A DNA stretch of 64,000 bases from Streptomyces koelreuteriae (GTDB lineage: Bacteria; Actinomycetota; Actinomycetes; Streptomycetales; Streptomycetaceae). Under the pieces are notes generated by a model. That model searched no databases and had not been told where the DNA came from. It saw only the letters and a list, made by a program, of their open reading frames with translations. This document shows, one piece after another, positions 25,367 to 31,856 of this stretch. The stretch is taken from assembly GCF_018604545.1 (NCBI RefSeq), contig NZ_CP075896.1:7688001-7752000 (forward strand), in the 5' to 3' direction. Numbering within the stretch: position 1 is the first letter of the stretch; every line of letters starts with the position of its first letter. The position numbers and the translations under genes are program-made.

Positions 25367-27085
25367 ATGGCCGACCCCCTCCTCTTCAACCCCCGTACGT
25401 ACGACCCGGCGCAGTTCGACGCCGAGACCCGCAGGTTGCTGCGTGCCACCGTCGACTGGTTCGAGGACCGCGGCAAGCGCCGGCTGATCGAGGACTACCG
25501 TTCCCGCGCCTGGCTGGCCGACTTCCTCGCGTTCGCCGCCAAGGAAGGGCTGTTCGCCACCTTCCTCATCCCGGCGTCCGCCGCCGGCGACAAGGACCAG
25601 CGCTGGGACACGGCCCGGATCGCCGCCCTCAACGAGATCTTCGGCTTCTACGGTCTCGACTACTGGTACGCGTGGCAGGTGACCATCCTCGGTCTCGGAC
25701 CGGTCTGGCAGAGCGACAACGCGGCGGCTCGCACCCGCGCCGCGGAACTCCTCACCCAGGGCGAGGTGTTCGCCTTCGGTCTCTCCGAGAAGACCCATGG
25801 CGCCGACATCTACTCCACCGACATGCTGCTGACGCCGGACGGCAACGGCGGCTTCACGGCGACGGGCTCCAAGTACTACATCGGCAACGGCAACGCCGCC
25901 GGGCTCGTCTCGGTCTTCGGCCGTCGCACCGACATCGAGGGCCCCGACGGCTACGTCTTCTTCGCCGCCGACAGCCGCCACTCGGCGTACCACCTCGTGA
26001 AGAACGTCGTCGACTCCTCGAAGTACGTCAGCGAATTCCGCCTCGAGGACTACCCGGTGGGCCCGGACGACGTCCTGCACACGGGCCGCGCCGCCTTCGA
26101 CGCCGCCCTCAACACCGTCAACGTCGGCAAGTTCAACCTCTGCACCGCCTCGATCGGCATCTGCGAGCACGCGATGTACGAGGCGGTCACCCACGCGCAG
26201 AACCGCATCCTGTACGGCCGCCCCGTCACCGCCTTCCCGCACGTGCGCCGCGAGTTGGCCGACGCGTACGTCCGCCTCGTCGGCATGAAGCTCTTCAGCG
26301 ACCGCGCCGTCGACTACTTCCGCTCCGCCTCGCCGGACGACCGCCGCTACCTGCTCTTCAACCCGATGACGAAGATGAAGGTGACCACGGAGGGCGAGAA
26401 GGTCATCGACCTGATGTGGGACGTGATCGCCGCCAAGGGCTTCGAGAAGGACACCTACTTCGCCCAGGCCGCCGTCGAGATCCGGGGACTGCCCAAGCTC
26501 GAGGGCACGGTCCACGTCAACCTCGCGCTGATCCTCAAGTTCATGCGCAACCACCTCCTGAACCCCGCCGAGTTCGCGCCCGTACCGACCCGCCTCGACG
26601 CGGCCGACGACACCTTCCTCTTCGAACAGGGTCCCGCCCGCGGCCTCGGCTCCGTACGCTTCCACGACTGGCGCCCCGCCTACGACGCATACGCCGAGGT
26701 GCCGAACGTCGCCCGCTTCCGCGAGCAGGCCGACGCCCTGTGCGAGTTCGTCACCACCGCGGCCCCCGACGAGGAGCAGAGCCGCGACCTCGACCTTCTG
26801 CTCGCCGTCGGCCAACTGTTCGCCCTGGTGGTGCACGGCCAGCTCATCCTGGAGCAGGCCCGCCTGACGGACCTGGACGAGGATGTGCTCGACGAGCTGT
26901 TCTCCGTCCTCGTCCGCGACTTCTCCTCCTTCGCCGTCGAACTGCACGGCAAGGACTCCGCCACGGTGGATCAGCAGCGCTGGGCACTCGGTGCGGTCCG
27001 GCGTCCCGTCGTCGACGAAGCGCGTTCGGGGCGGGTCTGGGAGCGTGTGGAGGCACTGTCCGGGGCGTACGAGATGGCGCCGTGA
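25367..27085 (+). CDS. Acyl-CoA dehydrogenase/oxidase family protein
   Basis: At 572 residues it is longer than standard acyl-CoA dehydrogenases (about 390) and nearer to acyl-CoA oxidase-like members. It has an FAD-domain segment AFGLSEKTHGADIYSTDM, a beta-domain TGSKYYIGNGNAAG, and a helical C-terminal half with RPVTAFPHVRRELADAY. It sits behind a PadR regulator in a probable two-gene operon. Substrate is not evident. Hairpins lie 50-120 bases downstream of the stop. Confidence 0.88.
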   Translation: MADPLLFNPRTYDPAQFDAETRRLLRATVDWFEDRGKRRLIEDYRSRAWLADFLAFAAKEGLFATFLIPASAAGDKDQRWDTARIAALNEIFGFYGLDYWYAWQVTILGLGPVWQSDNAAARTRAAELLTQGEVFAFGLSEKTHGADIYSTDMLLTPDGNGGFTATGSKYYIGNGNAAGLVSVFGRRTDIEGPDGYVFFAADSRHSAYHLVKNVVDSSKYVSEFRLEDYPVGPDDVLHTGRAAFDAALNTVNVGKFNLCTASIGICEHAMYEAVTHAQNRILYGRPVTAFPHVRRELADAYVRLVGMKLFSDRAVDYFRSASPDDRRYLLFNPMTKMKVTTEGEKVIDLMWDVIAAKGFEKDTYFAQAAVEIRGLPKLEGTVHVNLALILKFMRNHLLNPAEFAPVPTRLDAADDTFLFEQGPARGLGSVRFHDWRPAYDAYAEVPNVARFREQADALCEFVTTAAPDEEQSRDLDLLLAVGQLFALVVHGQLILEQARLTDLDEDVLDELFSVLVRDFSSFAVELHGKDSATVDQQRWALGAVRRPVVDEARSGRVWERVEALSGAYEMAP

Positions 27086-27133
27086 CAGCCCGCCCACAGG
27101 GCTCGCCGTCGACATGTGACGGCCAGGGGCCCC

Positions 27134-27203
27134 GCGAGCGGTAACGCTCGTACCGTGGCTGCGTCGGGTTGCCTGGGGCGCACATGCCTCAAGGCAACCC
27201 GAC
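27134..27203 (+). terminator. Tandem hairpins downstream of the acyl-CoA dehydrogenase
   Basis: First hairpin: arms CGAGCG / CGCTCG around a GTAA tetraloop (27134-27149). Second: perfect 12-bp arms GTCGGGTTGCCT (27163-27174) and AGGCAACCCGAC (27192-27203). Neither has a long U tract, which is common in Streptomyces terminators. Confidence 0.6.
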
Positions 27204-27214
27204 TTCAGGCCCTG

Positions 27215-27250
27215 GAAGACGCCCAGCTTCTTCGCCGAGTACGGGGCCAT
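27215..27250 (-). pseudogene. Aldehyde dehydrogenase C-terminal relic
   Basis: The minus strand reads YSAKKLGVF here, against YSAKKLGFF at the C terminus of the intact aldehyde dehydrogenase at 38486. About 22 consecutive bases are identical between the two sites. No other part of an aldehyde dehydrogenase is recognisable, so this is probably the scar of a second, deleted copy. Confidence 0.35.
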
Positions 27251-27344
27251 GGTGAAGCGTTCGGGAGCTGACAAGGGCATCGCCGGAGCACACGGAGCTG
27301 AGTCTTTCCCGGGAACTCCTGCCGATTGGCGATCCCGATCGACG

Positions 27345-27851
27345 TCAGATCACCTCGTCCAGCTCGTCCCGCATCTGCGCCGCTTCGGCGTCGCGCGCGA
27401 CGGCCTGGGCGAGCAGCATCCGCAGCACGAGCACGATGAGCGCGACCCCGAGGATGGCCACGCCCACCCCGCCCATGATGACGGTGACGCCCGGGTCGTC
27501 ACGCTGGCCCGGCGCATTGAGGATCGTGACCGCGAACCACACGAGGGCAGCCGTCACGATCGCGCCGATCACGAGGTCCACGTACCGGAAGGCGGCGTGG
27601 GAGAACACGGTTCGGCGCCGCACCATCGTCACCAGCCGCCATACGCAGACCAGGGCGACCTGGACCGACACCATGCCCAGGATGGTGATCACGCGCAGAG
27701 GGGTCAGGGGGAGCGACCCGTCCTCCGGGTCGTTCCCGCTGACCAATGCCCACACCATCAATGCCTGTACGAACACGGTACCGGCGAGCACCACCGCGAG
27801 CACGGCGCGCAGCGCACTCACTGTCAGCTTTCCCACGGCCGAACCTCCCAT
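27345..27851 (-). CDS. DUF2975 family membrane protein
   Basis: The 168-residue protein has four hydrophobic helices (LRAVLAVVLAGTVFVQALMVWAL, VITILGMVSVQVALVCVW, VDLVIGAIVTAALVWFAVTIL, VIMGGVGVAILGVALIVLVL) and the short FSHAAFRYVDLV segment typical of DUF2975. It ends MRDELDEVI. This family is normally followed at once by a small Cro/C1-type HTH gene; here the downstream sequence does not encode one, so the pair appears broken. A perfect palindrome lies 16 bases upstream of the start. Confidence 0.85.
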   Translation of the reverse strand: MGGSAVGKLTVSALRAVLAVVLAGTVFVQALMVWALVSGNDPEDGSLPLTPLRVITILGMVSVQVALVCVWRLVTMVRRRTVFSHAAFRYVDLVIGAIVTAALVWFAVTILNAPGQRDDPGVTVIMGGVGVAILGVALIVLVLRMLLAQAVARDAEAAQMRDELDEVI

Positions 27852-27866
27852 CGAGTCACGATGGGA

Positions 27867-27887
27867 ATCTATCGAATTTCGATAGAT
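27867..27887. promoter_or_regulatory. Perfect 21-bp palindrome upstream of the DUF2975 gene
   Basis: Arms ATCTATCGAA and TTCGATAGAT flank a single T. It lies just before the DUF2975 start, where it would overlap the promoter. The TATCGAA core resembles sites of small PadR/ArsR-type repressors. Confidence 0.6.
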
Positions 27888-28161
27888 GAAGCAAGGGCTG
27901 GGGCGGCGGGGGACCCGGGGAAGAAGACGGGCTGCTGCGTAGCTGAGGGCCCCTCGGCCTGGGGGGGGCTGGGCCCTCGCCGACGAGGAGCACTCGCACC
28001 AGATCCGAGCGATGTGGCGCGCCTGGTGTACCGGACACCGGCCCTGGTCCGATCAGATGATGATCTGGGGGTCCGCAGGGGGCTGCTCACTTGGTCGTGT
28101 ACCTGGGCACGCCGATGCGCGCGCTGTAGTCAGGTCGCTTCACGTGTCATCGGGAGGATCT

Positions 28162-29070
28162 GTGCGTTCGACGCTCATATGGCTCGTACGGCTGTGCTCG
28201 CTCGCGGCGTGGGTCGCGGCCGCTGTCGCCTGCATGTGGCTGCTGGGCGCCACAGCCATGGCCCGGCCCTGGCGCGAACCCTTCGTGTGGGGTGCCGTCG
28301 CGATGGGGTGTGCGGTGGTGCGGGTGGTGGCGCTGTGGGTGCTGCGCGGCGCGCCCAAGGCCGACGAGTTCACGGACGAGCTCTGGGTCAAGCTTCGCAC
28401 CGGCGCTCTCTGGGCCATCGCCGCGTTCTCCTCCGCCTTGTTCGCCGTCGTCCTCCTGACCTCCTCCAACGCGGGCGGCGAACTCGACGACCTGCGTGAT
28501 GCCGGCGCGACGGTGAGCACCGCGACGGTCGTGGAACGGCAGTCGACACGACAGGAGTTGAGCGACGGGGTCGTGAAGGGATACGTGTCCCGTCTCCTGG
28601 TCTCCGTGCCCGGCGGTGCGCAGCGGCTGGCCGTGCGAGGGGCTTACACGTACGAGAAGCCCGGCGAAGGCGCCGAGGTCGATGTTCTGTGGGCTCGGTC
28701 GGACCCCGGTCTCGGCGGCTACATCAACGAGAGCAAGGACTTGGCCACGCTCGCCGAGAACCGCTGGAACGCCTTTCAGGACGACGAGTCGGGCGCGGGC
28801 TCGCTGATCGCCTTCATCGTCGTCGCGCTCATCGGTGTGGCTCTGACCTCGCTGTTCACCCTGTTGCCCGACGCCGACGACCTCCAGGAGGTGGCCTGGT
28901 CGGCGCCCTTCCAGACCGTGCGCACCGCTCTGGCCACGCTGGTGTTCTGGGGTTGGAGCCCCATGATGCTGGGGATGCAGCCGAGCGTTCCACAGGTGAT
29001 CGTCGCCGTCGGCAGTTCTTGCCTCGTCCTGCTGGGGTACGTCCTCACCTCGCTCCGCGGCTTCGGCTGA
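28162..29070 (+). CDS. Membrane protein of unknown function
   Basis: The 302-residue protein starts at GTG 28162 with a strong GGGAGG site. It has three N-terminal helices, a 120-residue extracytoplasmic-type domain (ATVVERQSTRQELSDGVVKG onward, with YTYEKPGEGAEVDVLWARSD), a fourth helix (SLIAFIVVALIGVALTSLF) and two C-terminal helices. The middle region resembles beta-rich domains found in other actinobacterial membrane proteins, but I recognise no catalytic motif. The open frame extends 50 codons further upstream without a start site. Confidence 0.75.
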   Translation: MRSTLIWLVRLCSLAAWVAAAVACMWLLGATAMARPWREPFVWGAVAMGCAVVRVVALWVLRGAPKADEFTDELWVKLRTGALWAIAAFSSALFAVVLLTSSNAGGELDDLRDAGATVSTATVVERQSTRQELSDGVVKGYVSRLLVSVPGGAQRLAVRGAYTYEKPGEGAEVDVLWARSDPGLGGYINESKDLATLAENRWNAFQDDESGAGSLIAFIVVALIGVALTSLFTLLPDADDLQEVAWSAPFQTVRTALATLVFWGWSPMMLGMQPSVPQVIVAVGSSCLVLLGYVLTSLRGFG

Positions 29071-29196
29071 TGAAACGGCCTCCTGCCGCTGTGCGCGGGA
29101 TATGGCCTGGCGCCCCGGCGTACAGGGAGATGTGACCGCCGGGTCGGCCCCGACGCCAACGCCGAGCCAGGCCGTGTCTTTCGGATCCCGGGTGGC

Positions 29197-30192
29197 CTAC
29201 TCGGCGGCTGCCCAGCAGCCCAAATTGTTCCGGTTCCCCTCCGCCGCCCGGCGCGGCGCGTCCGGCGATCCCAGCAGACCGTACGGCAGATACCCGGACC
29301 GGACACCGAGTTCCCACCCATGGACCTGGACGGCGAGGCAGGCCAGGGCCAGGGTGCCGAGGGGGAGGAGGGACCGGGGTGCGGGATCACCGGCATCGGC
29401 CTCGACGCCCTCCCGGTACGCGACCAGCCGGGCGACGAGGGCGTCCTCGAAGGCGTGCTGGTCGTCGTCGAGGAGTACGCGGAGCAGCCGCTGGTCCGCG
29501 CTCAGCCCGTCGCCGACCTCGTCGAGCCGCCGGGCGGCCTCCGTGCGCTCCCCGGCGTCCGGCTTGCGCAGCGGAACCGTAGGCCAGTCGCGGGGCAGAT
29601 GCCCGGCCGCCTCGGTGAGATAGAGGCACAGGGCGTCCATGGCGGCGAGGTCGGCGGGGTCGGAGACGGAGGTGTACCGGTTGTAGGGCACGCCGTCACG
29701 GATGGCGGGCGCGTAGTCCTCGCGCAGCAGCAGCCCGGTGACCCGCTCCCAGTCCCACACATGCCCGCTGACGACACACATCTCGAACATGTCGAGCCAC
29801 GTCCGCGCGGTGGGCGCCTCCTTGACCACGTCCCGGAAGGTGATGGGCCCGTCCCCGAACTCGTCGTCGTCCGGGTCCGTGCTGATCCGCTCCCCGACGA
29901 GGGGGAAGCGGAGTTCCTGATCCCCCTCGGGGAAGCACATGATGCTCAGCACTCCGTGCACGCACTCCGCGGCGGTGACGGCGACCGTGCCGGCCGCAGC
30001 GTCGAGCCCCGGCTCCGTCACCGTTCGCGCGGCGACATGGTCGAGCAGTTCGTCAGCCATGGCCCGGATCAGCGACGGCGAGATGCTGCCGTACCGCAGC
30101 GAGTGCCACCGCGTGAAGGCCCGCCCGTCGATGTCGTCGAGAGCCTCGGCCAACCGCTGCTCACCGACCTGATGGCATGTCACATTGCGCAC
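29197..30192 (-). CDS. Imm49-like immunity family protein
   Basis: The 331-residue all-helical protein starts at GTG 30192 (RNVTCHQVGEQRLAEALDD). Two stretches match what I know of Imm49: TWLDMFEMCVVSGHVWDWER in the middle and LALACLAVQVHGWELGVRSG near the end, both involved in the family fold. Imm49 proteins occur as immunity partners of polymorphic toxins, but in Streptomyces many stand without an obvious toxin, as here. It precedes an IS relic and the SARP gene on the same strand. Confidence 0.65.
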   Translation of the reverse strand: MRNVTCHQVGEQRLAEALDDIDGRAFTRWHSLRYGSISPSLIRAMADELLDHVAARTVTEPGLDAAAGTVAVTAAECVHGVLSIMCFPEGDQELRFPLVGERISTDPDDDEFGDGPITFRDVVKEAPTARTWLDMFEMCVVSGHVWDWERVTGLLLREDYAPAIRDGVPYNRYTSVSDPADLAAMDALCLYLTEAAGHLPRDWPTVPLRKPDAGERTEAARRLDEVGDGLSADQRLLRVLLDDDQHAFEDALVARLVAYREGVEADAGDPAPRSLLPLGTLALACLAVQVHGWELGVRSGYLPYGLLGSPDAPRRAAEGNRNNLGCWAAAE

Positions 30193-30349
30193 GTACCCCG
30201 CCCCTTCATGAACTCCACGACTGGACGAAGCACGCTATCAACGGGCACTGACAGCACTGGAGCGCGCCGGACGGCCGTCCATTCCGGAACGGTCGAAGGG
30301 GCTTGGCGCGAGGCGCCCGACTGGGTGAAAGACCTGTTCAGGCGCCCTT

Positions 30350-30480
30350 TTACCAGCGGCGTAGCCACTTGTGGGCCGTGGGACGGGAGATGCCCATCTC
30401 CGCGGCGACATGTGCTACAGCCGGACCGGAGCGGACCCGCTCGATCAGCAGTCGCCTGCCGTGAACGGTCAACAACGCTC
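30350..30480 (-). mobile_element. IS481-family transposase N-terminal relic
   Basis: The minus strand encodes LLTVHGRRLLIERVRSGPAV, then AHVAAEMGISRPTAHKWLRRW and a stop. This is the N-terminal helix-turn-helix of IS481 transposases; the DDE core is absent. An in-frame stop lies just upstream of the fragment. It is a dead remnant. Confidence 0.7.
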
Positions 30481-30861
30481 GTGATCAATACAGCTAGCGA
30501 GTGGGCCGCGATACCAGGGCACGTGTCGTAGAAGCCGTCTGGGCGCCCAGCTGGTCCAGGGCGGGCCCGCAGGCCCAAGTCGGAGCCCTGTGGCGCGCGA
30601 GTGTCCCTGGAGCTCGTGACACGGACATGGCGGAAGATGTATAGCGGACCCGATGCCCAACTGCTCGGCGAGGGTTCGGGTTAACCGTTCGGCAGTGCGG
30701 TCGCGCGCGCCTGCTCCTGACCTCTTGGCGGACTTCGGGGAAGGCGCATACGAGAATCCGAGAAGCGCTGTCGGCCGACAGCCCGTCGCGTCCGGGCATG
30801 CGTACCAGCAACTCGCCGGTCGTGCGCGGTGGTGGGTCCCAGGCCGCGACCCATTCCATCG
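30481..30861. other. Degenerate sequence downstream of the SARP gene
   Basis: On the minus strand one frame is open (EWVAAWDPPPRTTGELLVRM near 30855-30790), but I recognise no family and no ribosome-binding site. Together with the adjacent IS481 relic it looks like decayed insertion sequence. Confidence 0.3.
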
Positions 30862-31578
30862 CTAGGCGGTCGTCAGTTCCCGGATCAGCTCGGCCATCCG
30901 CTGGGACGGCGAGACCCTCAGTTCCCGTTGCAGAAGTCTGCGGTATTCCAGGTAGTGCTTGACCGCACAGGCGACATTGCCCTCTGCCGCGTGCACTTCG
31001 ATGGCGATACGGTGGGCGGTCTCGCGGTAGGGGTCGACGGACGTGGCGGCGAGGGCCGCCTGGTGCGCCGCCAGGAACCTGTCGAGGGCGAGGAATTGCT
31101 GTGCCAGGGCCTCCAGCGCGTACAGACGCATATGGTCCCATCGTTCGCGTTCGAGTATCAGCCACTCGTCGTCCCACCCGAGCAGCAGCGGCCGGCTGAG
31201 TTCCTCGACGAGCCGGTCGAGATCGGCAGGCGTGGCCTGCAGCCCTTCCTCGGGCTCCAGGAGCTGGCGGGCGGCCCCGCAGACTTCCCAGTGGTCCACG
31301 GAGATGCACGGCGACAGCGCAAGACGGTGGCCTTCGCTGACCACGACGGTCTTCGGGCCGAGCTTGCGGCTCTGGCACAAGGCCGACCTGAGGTTGGCCG
31401 CGGCCCGCAGCGGGGTGCACTCCGGCCAGAGCTGCTCCGCGGCAGCGCGTCTGTGAATCCCTTCGCCGCGCACGGCGAACAGGGCGAGCAGACGCTGAGC
31501 CCCCGCCGGGACGGCGACCGGACGCCCGCCGCAGATTAATTCAAATGGGCCCAGGATTTGAAGACGCATTGCGTTCAT
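30862..31578 (-). CDS. SARP-type transcriptional activator (OmpR-like HTH plus BTAD)
   Basis: The 238-residue protein is a minimal SARP: an OmpR-like winged helix (residues 5-98; MRLQILGPFELICGGRPVAV, then HRRAAAEQLWPECTPLRAAA) and a bacterial transcriptional activation domain (about 100-238; RYRETAHRI-type helices, here DPYRETAHRIAIEVHAAEG). SARPs activate secondary-metabolite clusters by binding heptamer repeats. Codon 14 is TTA (31537-31539), so translation depends on the bldA tRNA, as in other pathway-specific SARPs. It is divergent from the PatA/PatG-like operon and likely activates it. Neither ATG (31578 or 31569) has a good SD, so the start is uncertain by three codons. Confidence 0.88.
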   Translation of the reverse strand: MNAMRLQILGPFELICGGRPVAVPAGAQRLLALFAVRGEGIHRRAAAEQLWPECTPLRAAANLRSALCQSRKLGPKTVVVSEGHRLALSPCISVDHWEVCGAARQLLEPEEGLQATPADLDRLVEELSRPLLLGWDDEWLILERERWDHMRLYALEALAQQFLALDRFLAAHQAALAATSVDPYRETAHRIAIEVHAAEGNVACAVKHYLEYRRLLQRELRVSPSQRMAELIRELTTA

Positions 31579-31711
31579 CACAGCTAACACTGTGCTCGAC
31601 GCGTTTTTCCGCTGCAACCGCTGTAACCCCGTCGGACCAGGCGTGCCCGCCGCACAGGGTGCTTCGAGAATCACCGATCCAACGCCCGAAAAACATTTCC
31701 TCGGCGCACCC

Positions 31712-31751
31712 GAAATGCATTATGAACGCTCCGTGAACGCTCCAGAAATGC
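31712..31751 (+). promoter_or_regulatory. Four 7-bp boxes at 11-bp spacing (SARP binding-site candidate)
   Basis: GAAATGC at 31712, TGAACGC at 31723, TGAACGC at 31734 and GAAATGC at 31745 begin exactly 11 bases apart. The two central boxes are identical, and the two outer boxes are identical. Heptamer direct repeats with 4-base spacers on one face of the helix are the known form of SARP operators. The site is about 105 bases before the PatA/PatG-like start, in an AT-richer region that also holds the probable promoter. Confidence 0.6.
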
Positions 31752-31856
31752 CTCATCTGTAAATCTTGCATATTTCATCGAATATCCCCGGAACATCTTT
31801 GTGGGAAACCTGACTCGCAACCCAAGGAACCACGAGCGCTCGGAACGGAGGAGCGG

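Noticed and set aside
25343..27280. A 645-codon minus-strand frame
   Set aside because: Shadow of the acyl-CoA dehydrogenase; only the short aldehyde dehydrogenase-like end near 27215-27250 is meaningful.
30494..31420. A 308-codon minus-strand frame overlapping the SARP gene
   Set aside because: It is an out-of-frame shadow of the SARP coding sequence over most of its length.
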